Assembly: GCA_030015575.1 (NCBI GenBank) | Contig: JASDDO010000006.1 | Span: forward strand, 204,171,632 to 204,235,631 | DNA length: 64,000 nucleotides | Direction of reading: 5' to 3' | From: Agapanthus africanus | Taxonomy: Eukaryota; Streptophyta; Magnoliopsida; Asparagales; Amaryllidaceae | Part shown: positions 1 through 10,669 of the stretch, in pieces | Position numbering within the stretch: position 1 is the first letter of the stretch | Layout of the letters: the number at the start of each line of letters is the position of its first letter | The notes under the pieces: generated by a model | Seen by the model: the letters and a program-made list of their open reading frames with translations, nothing else | Told to the model about the DNA's origin: nothing | Database searches by the model: none | Translations under genes and position numbers: made by a program

Positions 1-1806
1 TTGGGATTTTACTCTATGGATCTTGGTTCTCAACACATGAGACAAATGAACCATAAACAAAAAGAGAGGGAGAGCAAAAGGAAGGAGATGAGAGCTCAAG
101 AACAAGAGAGAGAATGAGAATGATAGAATGAGAAAGACTTTTCTCTCTTGGCTCTCATAATCCAAAACCATCATCACAAAAATAATAATCAAGTATTGTG
201 TAAATGGTTTAAGCTACAATAGCCATATCATTTCATGCACTCATTTTGTATAAGAGAACAAGCAAGCAAAAGTTTTTGCCATGAAATGATAGCCATTGTC
301 ACCATGATGGTCAACTAGTCCAATCTAGTCAACCGGTCAACAAAGTCAACAAGTCAACAAAGTCAACCCCTCAACAACCATGTCACCATAATACTTAATT
401 TATATTATTTTTAATCATATATCATATTCTCATTAGGGTTAAGCAAAAAGTCTATAGTCAACAGTCAACGGTCAACAACCCTAATGAGAATCCTCTGCCT
501 CTGTCTCTCCGTCAACTGTGCATACACACCCGCATCCGCGTTCCGAGAAACACGAATACATACTGGATAAATCCAATCCCAATACGTACACTAGGATCTG
601 GCTTAAACCAAATCCTGCTAGTGTAAACTGTCCGGACACTGTACGTGCATAAGTGCATGGATGTGACCGAACCCTGTCGCAAAACATGTCGCAAAACCAT
701 GCGACCTGTCGCAAAACCATGCGACCTCTACTGATTTTCCTGAAGGCGAATAGCTTTCTGTGTGGGACTCTAAAGACTCGACACTACGCTGGCAGTGGGT
801 TTAACCACAGACCGCAAGCAGCACTAGCTATGCGTAACGGTCCCCAGGTAGAAGCCGACAAGAAGACTGACGAGGTGAAACCCATCTGAACTCCTACTGA
901 GCCTGAATGTGACAATCTCCGTACAGTCCGGTCTGTTCGTCTGATACATCGCATGGTGGGCCTAGGGGGGCGGTAAACGTCAGTACCCTAATAGCGGTAC
1001 AAGTCATGTCGGAGTGAAGCCCAAAACACTCTGAGATAACACTGGAAGCCTACTAGTATATCTCGATTGCCCTGGCCAGGGACTACTCGTGTAATGGCTC
1101 TCCTAGACACAGCGCGATGTCAACCCCCAATACCGGGAGAGACGAATCCTGTCTAACCGTCACTGCCTCCAAGTGCATCGGGACTGCACCCAACTACCAT
1201 CTGTTTGCACGACTCCTTTGAGCCGTGGTAGGGTAGTAATCAAAGTACAGTGGGAACACACTCGAGGCAAAGTAACAGTGTCAAGTCAGCGGACTAAGCT
1301 GTACTCATGTCACCTGGGAACTGATAACTGACGATAGGTATAGTACCAACCGGTCAGTTCCCGACGAGTCCTGTCCAGTGTACTCATAACCTAACGAGCA
1401 CCCGTATACTATATCCAGTACGACGTACTGATGGCTGTGGGACAGACCATCTCCCACACTGGGATGAGAAGCGCATACGCTAGTCCACTCTGGAGTATCG
1501 ATGCCCTGTCTCGATAGTCCTGCGACTAGGGACCTGTATAAGGATGTGCTTATAGATTACCCAGCCCCCACTAGTGTGACTGCCATCACAACGCTGGTAA
1601 TCAAACAAAGATCCTAAGGGCTCCACTAATGTGTATAGGTGATATACTAAAATAAACACATGTACACATTGAAGTAGAAACAAACCAAGTAGCATACTAC
1701 TATATTGAGCAAGATTGTTTACACAAGGTGAATATCCCAAGCTTCCATTAAGTAATATACAAACTGGTATGATACAGTAATGGCCTCTAGGGCATATACA
1801 CTAACA
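1..1806 (-). mobile_element. B2: Ty1/copia family B LTR, cut by the window edge
   Basis: This is a family B copia LTR read on the minus strand. Its 5' end (TGTTAGTGTATATGCCC on the minus strand) is at 1806, and it aligns along its length with the B1 3' LTR at 52446-54360. The last few hundred bases of the LTR lie left of the window, so it cannot be told whether this is a solo LTR or the 5' LTR of an element running leftwards. It sits inside the gag-protease remnant of A3. The expected 5-bp target duplication on the right is CTAAT (1807-1811). The short ORFs inside it are not conserved in the other B LTRs and are treated as chance. No host gene is present. Confidence 0.85.
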
Positions 1807-1810
1807 CTAA

Positions 1811-2210
1811 TAACATTCGTTCAGAATCAATGTATTTGTAATACAGGGTGACAGTGACCAACAGACTTGGCTGCAACAATTGCCCCGTTTTCTGCCTCAT
1901 GAAACTTATCACCCGTTCTCAGTTCTCTACCTATCTGTAGCCCTATGAAACAGATTACATTTCTAGGATCCGGATCTGGTATCACATACCTAGGACATAA
2001 AGAATATTGAGAAACAGTTCTGTGTAACGAACACACCCGAAGATGATGCATCATATGCACTTTCCTCGTTTGGGCGGCACGGGAAATCTGGTATTCCCCA
2101 ATTTCCTGCTCTGTCATATAACAATTATAAGTTGGAGCGGGACCAACGTTCCCCAGCTCAGTATAACAAGCGGGTTCGGTCAATTATCCGTATTATTATC
2201 TTGATTAAGG
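1811..2210 (-). pseudogene. A3 gag-protease remnant (copia)
   Basis: This is the start of the coding part of A3. It follows the leader sequence CTCTCTCC-N-GGTAGCGACC that precedes gag in A1 and B1. Downstream it carries a decayed match to the copia aspartic protease, whose intact relative in B1 reads WVLDTGSRSHIC. It then runs into sequence corresponding to the B1 stretch VGDYHLGLTSG. The gag interval between leader and protease is much shorter than in B1 and is similarly short in A1, so the reduction was probably inherited from a shared source copy. It is broken, and no product is expected. Confidence 0.6.
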
Positions 2211-2399
2211 CGTGATATGGTCGCTACCTGGAGAGAGAGAGAAGAAAACACTCTGCGTGCGCTCTTGCAAGAATAGATTGGTTATTATTTTATCTAATCA
2301 GGATGGCACCCACTGTTTTTATCAAATCTTCCTTCAAACCCTAAAAGGAAAGACTAGCCGGGATTAATTACACGCTACAAGTTCGCCAATCTTTCAGCC

Positions 2400-2571
2400 A
2401 GACCAGTGTCGGTACTTTGAGGGAGGTCCCCCGTGCTTTCGCACGAACTTAATTATAGTAAACCTCGTTTTCCCAGAGGCGTAACCCCGTTGACACCTTT
2501 CTAGACACCTACTTGATCGGCTAATTGTAATGTGTAAAATTCTCCCAGGAGTAACAATTACTCGCAGTGGG
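2400..2571 (-). other. Putative structured RNA module upstream of gag (A3 copy)
   Basis: In element sense (minus strand) three hairpins follow each other. The first is CCCA-GAGTAA-TTG-TTACTC-TGGG (2542-2571). The second is a GGGGT-TAC-GCCTC hairpin (2476-2488). The third has stem CGTGC/GCACG closed by a GAAA tetraloop (2432-2445). The same three lie in the same order in A1 (39330-39468) and B1 (58538-58681) with sequence changes that keep the pairing. Function is unknown; a role in packaging, dimerisation or translation of the element RNA is inference only. Confidence 0.5.
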
Positions 2572-2667
2572 TATCGGGATCCAACTATCTCATAGAAGGT
2601 ATGCAATCTCATTGCAAATTTCAACACTTGAAATTCCCGATAATTTTGCCCCAAACGATATATGACC

Positions 2668-2854
2668 TTGACTGAGTCAACAAACCATAGACCGCAAGTA
2701 AAGTTCAACCCGTCATTTCTCGATTGAATTAAACCCACCCCCACGACCCTTGACTGAGTCAACAAGGCCACACGACTACCCTAATCCAATCGCATCATAT
2801 GCTTTGCAGATAAGCACTAATCAGCTACCGCACACTACGCCTTGACTGAGTCAA
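2668..2854. repeat. Three spaced copies of the palindrome TTGACTGAGTCAA
   Basis: Identical 13-bp near-palindromes lie at 2668-2680, 2750-2762 and 2842-2854 in the A3 leader, spaced 82 and 92 bases apart, each followed by CAA. The corresponding three sites in A1 (33864-34053) read TTGAC-CATA-GTCAA and weaker variants. C1 and B1 have three looser relatives. TTGAC is also the core of the plant WRKY W-box, but an RNA hairpin is equally possible. Confidence 0.6.
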
Positions 2855-3000
2855 CAAACGCAGCACGAATACTAACTATTACTTATCTGAAATGACGGAG
2901 GGCTGTGACAGGTTTTTAAGAAAACCTTTTGCGCAATGAACTTTATATCGTTGTAGAATCAAATGATTTTAAAATGGAGTGTTTTTTAGGCTTTTCTAGT

Positions 3001-3205
3001 TTTGCTAAAGGAGTCACTCCTGGTGAAGGGATCGTCGGTCCTTTCCTCGTTGAATGAGGTGCGGGATATATCATATATATTACTGTGCAAACCAAAAACT
3101 ATAGAAGCAATCAAAAGACAAACCGAGGGTTGTAGCATCTGCCAGTTATTGCTAAAGGAGTCACTCCCGGTGAAGGGATCTCGGTCCATTCCTTATCGAA
3201 TAAGG
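3001..3205 (-). other. Duplicated hairpin module of the copia leader (A3 copies)
   Basis: Two copies (3001-3059 and 3151-3205) of a module of about 55 bases. In element sense each has a hairpin CCTYAT-TCR-AYRAGG. A closing stem follows around an inner TCCC/GGGA hairpin with loop TTCACC. In A3 the closing stem is AAAGGA/TCCTTT in the first copy; in A1 and A2 it is AAAGAG/CTCTTT, so both strands changed together. Related copies are at 5783-5837 and 5927-5981 (A2), 33513-33568 and 33658-33712 (A1), and 47109-47163 and 47246-47300 (C1). Confidence 0.55.
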
Positions 3206-4936
3206 TGCAGGATATTCTACAAGGAACACCGCGATGCAAAGCAAGAACTATAGCTACCTGTTTTATTTAGAAATTCGATTCCACAACATCTTAGGTTTCT
3301 TTTCTTTCATTAATCACATTAATGAAGTCCCATCATTTAAATCACCTAAACATCACAGATAAATACGACGTACACTTATGCCATCCGCATTCGCCTCGAT
3401 GTCCCCTCGTGCACCGTTAGGTTAGGTAACTAACGACAGAGCGGGGCAGGGCTAGCGCGGGTGTAAAACATAAGTAACGTCTATATAATATATCATATAT
3501 ACTATATACAGTATTTATCACAGAACATCAATGATCACATCACAGACATTGCAGCAGAAGAAACATATGAAACATAGGATATACTAGGACGTCCGTGTTT
3601 TCAATACGAGCCAGTGTAAAACACGGATTCCACGGTCGCGATGAATAGCGAAACCCACACCCCTAGACCCCTACGAGAGCGGCAAGCAACCCTACCAATT
3701 CTAGAGTTAGGAGACCCGGACTCGACTCCTCGAGTTGGTCTCCCACTGGACCCCAGAACTCGGTTACTTGTGCCCTCCTCCTTGGGTCTATCCTAGTGCG
3801 GAAAAGTAAATAATATACAAAAGGTGACATCTTCCGCAACCTGGAAGTGCCCCAATAAAAGAATATTACATACAAGTTTTTACATGAATGAAAATGAAAA
3901 ACACTCATCTTACATAAAACCCCCCCGGCTATTCAAACACGACGATCCAATATAACATATCCAGCAACACATAACATCACATGTCATCAACGTAATTAAA
4001 CATGCGTATCCCAATTGTCGTTGACATATAGCAACGAAGCCGGCGATATCACATATTACACTTACGGTCACAGAAAAGAAAGTGTAAAACTACAACAGTT
4101 GGAATTCGTAACCTGCATAGACATCGCATGCCTAATCAAATGAATTCCAAATATTGTATCACATTCCAGATAAATAGAAAATGTTAAACTTTCCGATCGA
4201 ACAGTCAAACACCCAAGTTTTTCCGAAACAGCTCAACACATGAAACAAGTTTAAAAACATCCAGTTCATGCCTCAGTACCAACGGTCCAGCCGTAGAAGG
4301 GTCAAGCCAATGCCTCACATATGGCACGCCGTACTGCCCCAAACCCGAAGGTTCGAAGGGCAGTTCAAGACGGTCACATAATCGAGTTAAGGTTTGTTGT
4401 CTTCTGGAGGGACCATCGCGTTACTTGCACTACTTAGAACGTCGTTAAACTACGGAAAAATCCAACAATTGAAAATTTCCCGGCAGGGGAAAAAGTGGGT
4501 ATTTTTATCCGGTCGAATTTTTTAACATATTCTAAAGTTACCCGGAAAAACACATAGACAAAGTCAAAATTTCCGATCGAATCATCGAAGCCCCAAAACA
4601 TCCCAGAATACTCAACTCTTGAGTGAAAATAAAAATTCCCAGAAAACTCAGCACCACAAAATATGAATTGCTGTGCAAAATTCAATGCAATAGGAGACCG
4701 TACGGCCGCGGAACCGCCGCACAGGCCAGGCTCGTGCCGCGGTTCCGCGGTGGTTTAATCGAATTATGCCCCCGTATTTCACAGTAATTCATATAAGGCC
4801 CTGCTTAATTTTCTTCATAGTTTTAATATAGAAAATCTCTCTGTTTTAAAAATTGTACAGAGAGCAAATTGGGATTAGGGTTTCGGGTTCGATCGGGTTT
4901 CTAACTTCGTCTACTCATCGCCTAAGGCTCTAGCTA

Positions 4937-4949
4937 GGCTCTGATACCA
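4937..4949 (-). promoter_or_regulatory. A3 primer binding site (initiator tRNA-Met)
   Basis: The minus strand reads TGGTATCAGAGCC, complementary to the 3' end of plant initiator tRNA-Met. It lies directly inside the LTR end at 4951 and so sets the LTR/internal boundary. Confidence 0.9.
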
Positions 4950-4950
4950 C

Positions 4951-5498
4951 TGTAGGGTTGCTAGGCACACTAATGAGGTCTCACAAGGCATCAACCATGC
5001 CAATTCTCTGTACCAGTGTCACCAGAGAACTGCCATCTGACGTGAGGTATAATACCATCTGGGAGTTCTCGGCGAGTCCGTCCAGTGTACCCAGTCTCCA
5101 CTGAGCACCCGTACACCATCCTTGATGTCAAACACCGATGGATATGGGATCATCCATCGCCCATCATATGGGTCAAGATGCGTATACGCTAGTTTACTCT
5201 AGTGTATCGATGCCCTGTCTCGATACACCCTCGACTAGGAACAGTTATAGGATGTACTCGTCGACTACCGTGGCCCCACTAGTATGATCTCATCATAGTC
5301 CTAGTAGTCGAGTACATATCCTAAGGGCTTTATCAACTTGTAATATAGAGACAATCAGAGTACATGTTAAGATAAAATACAACCAGATAGCGTACTATCA
5401 TGTCGAGCAAGAAAGTCCTCCATATATATGTCCAAGCATCCACTACAATATACATCGTATGTACAGTAATGGCCTCTAGGGCATACATATAACTAACA
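4951..5498 (-). repeat. A3 5' LTR, short form (about 0.55 kb)
   Basis: Both LTR termini match the 2.2-kb family A LTRs: TGTTAGTTATATG at 5498 on the minus strand, and a CCCTACA end at 4951 next to the primer site. The LTR is about a quarter of the family length, and the outer parts join directly. The terminal 480 bases at the 5498 side resemble 63410-63899 of A5. Confidence 0.85.
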
Positions 5499-8133
5499 AT
5501 TTCGTGATTAATTAGACCCACATGACCTTGACTATGATCAACATATCATATGACTGTCATAACTAATCGCATCATATGCTGTGTAGGAAGACATCACTTA
5601 GCTACCGTACACTGCGCCTTGACTATGATCAATATACGTAGCACGAATACTAAGTACTCTACTTCCTAAAATGACGGAGGGTTGCGGATGGTTTTTAAGA
5701 AAACCATTAACGCTTTGAACTTTATCTCGTTGCAGAATCAAATGGTTTAAAATGGAGTGTTTTTGAGGCTTTTGCTAGTTTCGCTAAAGAGGTCACTCCC
5801 GGTGAAGGGATCTCGGCTCTTTCCTCGTCGAATGAGGTGCAGGATATTCATAATACCACTATGCAAAGAAAGAACTAGAAGAACAATCAAAAGACAAAAC
5901 GAAGGTTGTAGCATCTTCTAATTATTGCTAAAGAGGTCACTCCCGGTGAAGGGATCTCGGCTCTTTCCTAATCGAATAAGGTGCTGGATGTTCTACAAGG
6001 ACACCGCTATGCAAAGCAATAACTAGAGCTACCTAATTTTTGAAATTCGATTCCAAAACATCTTTTAGGTTTATTTTCTTTCATTAATCTCATTAATGAA
6101 TGTCCCATCATTTAAGTCACCTAATCATCACAGATAAATACAACGTACGCTTATGCCATCCGCATTCGCCTCGATCTCTCGTCATGCACCGTTAGGTTAG
6201 GTAACTAACGGCATAGCGGGGCAGGGCTAGCGCGGGTGTAAAACATAAGCAACGTCTATATAATATATCATATATACTATATACAGTATCTATCTGAACA
6301 TATCACATGATCACATCACAGATAACGCAGCAGAAAACAACATATGAAATATTGGATATACTAGGATGTCCGTATTTTATTTTGAGCCTATATAAAACAT
6401 GGATTCCACGGTCGTGATGAATAGCCAAACGCACATCCCTAGACCCCTACGAGAGCAGCAAGCAGCCCTACCGGTTCTAGAGTTAGGAGACCCGGACTCG
6501 ACTCCTCGAGATGGTCTCCTACTGGACCCTAGAGCCCGGTTACCTGTGCTCTCCTCCGTGGGTCTATCCTAATGCGGAAAAGTAAATAATATACATCAAC
6601 GGTGACATCTTCCTCAACCCGGAAGTGCCCCAAATAAAAGAATATTACATACAAGTTTTACATGAATGAAAATGAAAAACACTCATCTCACATAAAACCC
6701 CCCCGGCTATTCAAACACGACGATCCAATATAACATATCCAGCAACACATAACATAACATGTCATCAACGTAAGTAAATATGCGTATCCTAATTGTCGTT
6801 GATGTATAGCAACGAAACCGGCGATACTCCACATATTACACTTACGGTCGCAGAAAAGAAAATGAAAACTACAACAGTTGGAATCCGCAACCACCTTTGA
6901 CATCATAAACCCATAATATCACATATTGCGGATTTTATGCCTAACAAATGAATTCCTTAGACATCGCATGCCTAACAATTATAAACCCCGCATTTTAGTC
7001 TCGATATTGAAAACACTTTCCAATAATCAGTCGGGCAATTCAACAAGATTCCTGACATCCCGATCGAATGCTCGTCGGAAACTTTAGTAGACGGTCGCAC
7101 CCCCCGATACCTTCGAAAAAGTGCACTTAGGCGGGACACCGTGGCCGCGAGCACCCGGACGGATGCTTTTTGGCTACGGAGTTCTCTTATAGTCACTTGG
7201 TCGAGGTTATGGGGTGTGGCTATCTAGTAATATTACCCGGCGAGTATCCGAATACACAAAGTGATTGCGACGGACTTTTGATCTTATCAAAATTTCGTGG
7301 CAACCGATCAAATGAGACTAAATTGCTAGACTTATAAAATTCAAATGTTGTTGATTCCAAGTATTGTATCACAATATACTAGACGATGTTTAAACGTTTC
7401 GATCAAATCAACAAATCCCCACAACTCCCAATGAGCTCAACACTTGAGCGAAGTCAAAGTACCCAAAACGTGCCACAGTACCTACGATCCAGCCGTAGAA
7501 GGGTCAAACCAACGCCTCACCTATGACACCGCGGAACCACGGCAAACCCTAAGGTTCAAACCGCAGTTCCGAGGGCACAGAATCGAGTTAAGGTTTATGT
7601 TCTTCTAGAGGATCCATAGAGTTACTTGCACGAACATTGAATATAATTAACTTAGGAAAATTCCAACACTTGGAAATTTCAAAGGGGGGGTCATGGGGCG
7701 CTGTTTGAATTTCGTTCGAACTGTCAAACATAGCCTAGGTTACCAATACGATGCTAAAAAATACGAATACGAAATACTCCGCAAAGAGTCCATAACACAA
7801 TCATCATCACATGAAAATCTGGACTAAACAAACAATACCAGAAACCCCAGAACAAGAGCAGAAGAGCACTGGTGCAATACGAGGAGATGGGGAGCACACA
7901 GGGCCGGCGTCGCCGGAATTGTCCCCATGGTCGCCGGACTTTTTCCGAGCCCCCTTGTTCGTATTTCACCAGTGTTCTTACAATCTCCTAAACTTCACTC
8001 TGCAGTTGCTGAAATAATTTTTAGACCACTTTTGAAAAAATTTCCAGAGAACAATATCAAGGGTTTCTAAAACCGTATTTTTGCGGAGTTTTTCGTTTTC
8101 GCATTGTCTTAACATCGTCTAAGTTTCTAGTTA
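5499..8133 (-). other. A2 untranslated leader (no gene)
   Basis: About 2.6 kb of leader corresponding to A1 31382-34000 on the other strand. No coding stretch is conserved between copies. It holds the duplicated hairpin module (5783-5837 and 5927-5981) and two TTGAC-TAT-GATCAA type sites near 5526 and 5617. It also has long tracts at 6100-6900 nearly identical to A3 3300-4080. ORFs of 60-80 codons here are not shared between copies and are regarded as chance. Confidence 0.75.
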
Positions 8134-8146
8134 GGCTGTGATACCA
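8134..8146 (-). promoter_or_regulatory. A2 primer binding site
   Basis: The minus strand reads TGGTATCACAGCC, one base from the initiator tRNA-Met complement TGGTATCAGAGCC. It adjoins the LTR end at 8147. Confidence 0.85.
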
Positions 8147-8551
8147 TGTTGGGATTCCTTAGCACCTAGCCTAGGGTTCACAAGCATCACACATGCCACA
8201 ACAAAAATTTTAGGGTGTGCTAAGCAATCTAACTACGAATCGAACTAGAAAACTAGGGTAACAAAATAATAACCATACATTACAAAGTGAATTGAATGAA
8301 AATACAACCTTTGTAGATCCGGTCCTTCACTTGTAAAGCTCTGTTTTGACGTCCCTTCGCTGCGATCATCGAGATCCTGGACTCTAGAAAGGATTTCCCC
8401 GGAGAAATGAACGGGCTAGCTCGTTGACTTCGAGGCCGAAGATGATCTACGTCGAGGAGACTCAAACTTAAGCTCCATCTTCACTAAGCCAAGAACATTG
8501 TGAAGAGAACACCCTAAACTAAATGGCAAGTAGTAGAGGATGATGAAATAG
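8147..8551 (-). repeat. A2 5' LTR, 3' piece (left of G1)
   Basis: The terminal part of a family A LTR, ending GGAATCCCAACA on the minus strand. It shares the GATCTACGTCGAGGAGACTC stretch with A1 (31045-31075, other strand). It ends at the target site AATAG (8547-8551), where G1 begins. Confidence 0.9.
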
Positions 8552-8692
8552 TGTAACACCCGAGTCTGTGTTTAGTAGTAATTGCATGTTAATGTGGGGT
8601 CTTTTGGTAAAAAGTTTACCAAAACGGGTTCTAGTAATTTATCTGGTTTTATGGTTATTTTTGTAGAATTTTATCTCGACCACACATCAGCA

Positions 8693-9545
8693 CATAGCCA
8701 CCAAAACAGCACATTTCAGCCCCACACATCAGCACATTTCAGCCCCTGACCAACATCAGCACATAGCCACCAAAACAGCACATTTCAGCCCCACACATCA
8801 GCAAATTTCAACACCATCAGCCTAAAAAAAAATCAGCCATACATCAAAAACCAACATCAGCACATCAGCCCAAAAAAAATCAGCCATATATCATCATTTC
8901 AGCCACCAAAAACCAACATCAGCAACAGCTACAACCCCATAGCATCAGCTCCTTAACCCCTTTGCAGCAGTAGCTACATCATCAGCAGCACCATCATTTA
9001 CATCAGCACAAATTCTGCCCAATTTCAGCCACAATATCAGCAACAATATCTGCATAACCCCATAGCTCAGCTGTAGCTGCATCAATAGCAGCACCATCAT
9101 TTGCATCAGCCAAACTAGCCTCTAATGCAGCAGTAGCTGCTGCTACAGCCACCCTAACACCATAAAAACATCATCAGCATCAGCCACAACCCCACACCAG
9201 CTTCATAACATCAACACACAACACGACACACAACACCACAACAATAATCAACAGCAACAGCAGCTGCTTCAGCCACCCCAGCCCCTATTTTATCTTCAGC
9301 TGCTGCACTTCAGCCCCTCCCAACTTCATAAACAACACACACCCACACCAACACCTTATACACAACCGTTCCCTTAAAAATACTTCAACCCCTGCTTCTG
9401 CTACTGCTACAACAACAACAAAAATATATACACACACAGAGCAACAGCAACAGCCTCAGCCTGATACAGCTTCAGCCATAATCAGCAGTTGCAGCAACAG
9501 CCCTTGGAACTGCAGTAGCACCAATTCAGCAGCACACACATTTCC
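8693..9545. repeat. CAGC-rich low-complexity tract in the G1 5' LTR
   Basis: About 850 bases made of CATCAGCACA, TTTCAGCC and GCAGCAGC-like words with few guanines outside CAGC. It begins with a 69-bp unit in two copies (CATAGCC anchors at 8693 and 8762). The counterpart in the 3' LTR has three copies. A related tract, read on the other strand, lies in G3 (37800-38770). Confidence 0.8.
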
Positions 9546-10380
9546 TACTTCTCTCTTCTCCTTCAATAGGGTCTCTAGAGGTATAACCCCCTTAACCCAA
9601 CTCCTAATTGCTAAAGTTTTGGATTTCTAGCTTAATTTAGTGTTTTTTTTATATGTTTAGTGGTAGTTTTGGGGTAAATTAGGGGAATTTTGACAAGTAA
9701 TGGTTGTGATGGTTAGAATAACCTAATTATGTACTGTTGAGACCAGTTAACCAGAGATTTGTAAATATACTCGATTTATCCGACTTGGCGTAATTTAGCA
9801 GTTTTAGCGACTTTTTGGCCTCTGTTAGATCTGCTGTTGACCCGAGCCCTTCAGAATAAAATTGTGAAGACTGTAGCATGGTGAGACTAGTAGGGACACA
9901 CACACAAAATACAGGGACCCACTTCCCACTCTTGGCCGCCGGTTTATTCGATCTGGCCGCAATTTGCGGCCAGTGTAGGGGGAGGGGTGCTGGGTTTTTG
10001 AGTGTGGGGTCCTGCTTGGCAGCTTAGTCTGTTGGTATCTGTAAGTTTTTAAGTTAGGCCCAGAGGCAAAATCTAGAGCTTTAATCGTGTTTTCGTTGTT
10101 TTAAACTTGTGCGACACGGGCGTGATACGCGTAGTTCTGTGGCGCGCTGCGCGACACGGCGTGTTAGAATAGGTTCTGGTGGGTTTGTATGCGTCGCGAC
10201 GTGTCGTGTGCACGCGCGTTTTAGTTTCACGCACACGTATCCTTTTTATCGATATATCGTGTTTTGCAGGATTTTCCTGATATATGTGACTTTTTTAAAT
10301 TCTAGGTTCGCCGGCGGGGACTTCAAGCGCAGCAGAGAAAGAAAAGCAGGTGGTCGGACACACCTAGCACGGGATCACGG

Positions 10381-10405
10381 GTGAGTAGATTTAACATCTA
10401 CGGGG
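10381..10405 (+). other. Conserved GTGAGTAGAT...ATCTAC block (G1 5' LTR copy)
   Basis: An inverted repeat GTAGAT-TTAAC-ATCTAC preceded by GGTGA. It is matched at 23789-23813 (G1 3' LTR), 12437-12460 (G2, loop TTAT) and 36732-36754 (G3, minus strand). It is conserved while the flanks have diverged. Confidence 0.6.
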
Positions 10406-10578
10406 GACGATCGTTTGGACGGCGCAAGTCGCCCGATAGATTTAGTAAATTTGAAAATAGTAAACTTCAACATTTACTTATGACTTTAGAAATAATAATA
10501 CTTGTATGATAATTGCTGCATTTAGGATCTATATGTTGTACCCATATGCGCAAACTCATTCTGTAGGACACATGCACC

Positions 10579-10639
10579 ATTACCAGGATTTTATATGCAG
10601 CACGAGCACTATTCATGTGTACACCCACACCCTGGTAAT
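10579..10639 (+). other. Long-range stem in Tekay-type LTR (G1 5' copy)
   Basis: ATTACCAGG (10579-10587) pairs with CCTGGTAAT (10631-10639). The matching G2 site pairs through a different sequence. Confidence 0.5.
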
Positions 10640-10669
10640 TACCATGTCACGACACTAGATAACTATAAA

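Larger units (their letters stand above)
1807..5498 (-). mobile_element. A3: Ty1/copia family A element, 5' part, minus strand
   Basis: Read on the minus strand, the order is a short LTR (4951-5498), a primer binding site, a leader of about 2.7 kb with no long ORF, and then a gag-protease remnant that is cut by B2 at 1806. The remaining pol and the 3' LTR must lie left of the window. The right edge lies in the leader of A2, where the expected target duplication is ATTTC (5499-5503). The leader matches that of A1 (31382-34128 and 39315-39682) and of A2 throughout. The element is clearly broken. Confidence 0.82.

Noticed and set aside
7754-8017. Overlapping ORFs of about 70 codons on both strands in the A2 leader
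   Set aside because: Not conserved in the A1 or A3 leaders; the region is untranslated leader.
8693-9545. CRISPR-like or coding repeat array
   Set aside because: The units are low-complexity words without regular spacers, and no frame is conserved between the G1 LTRs.
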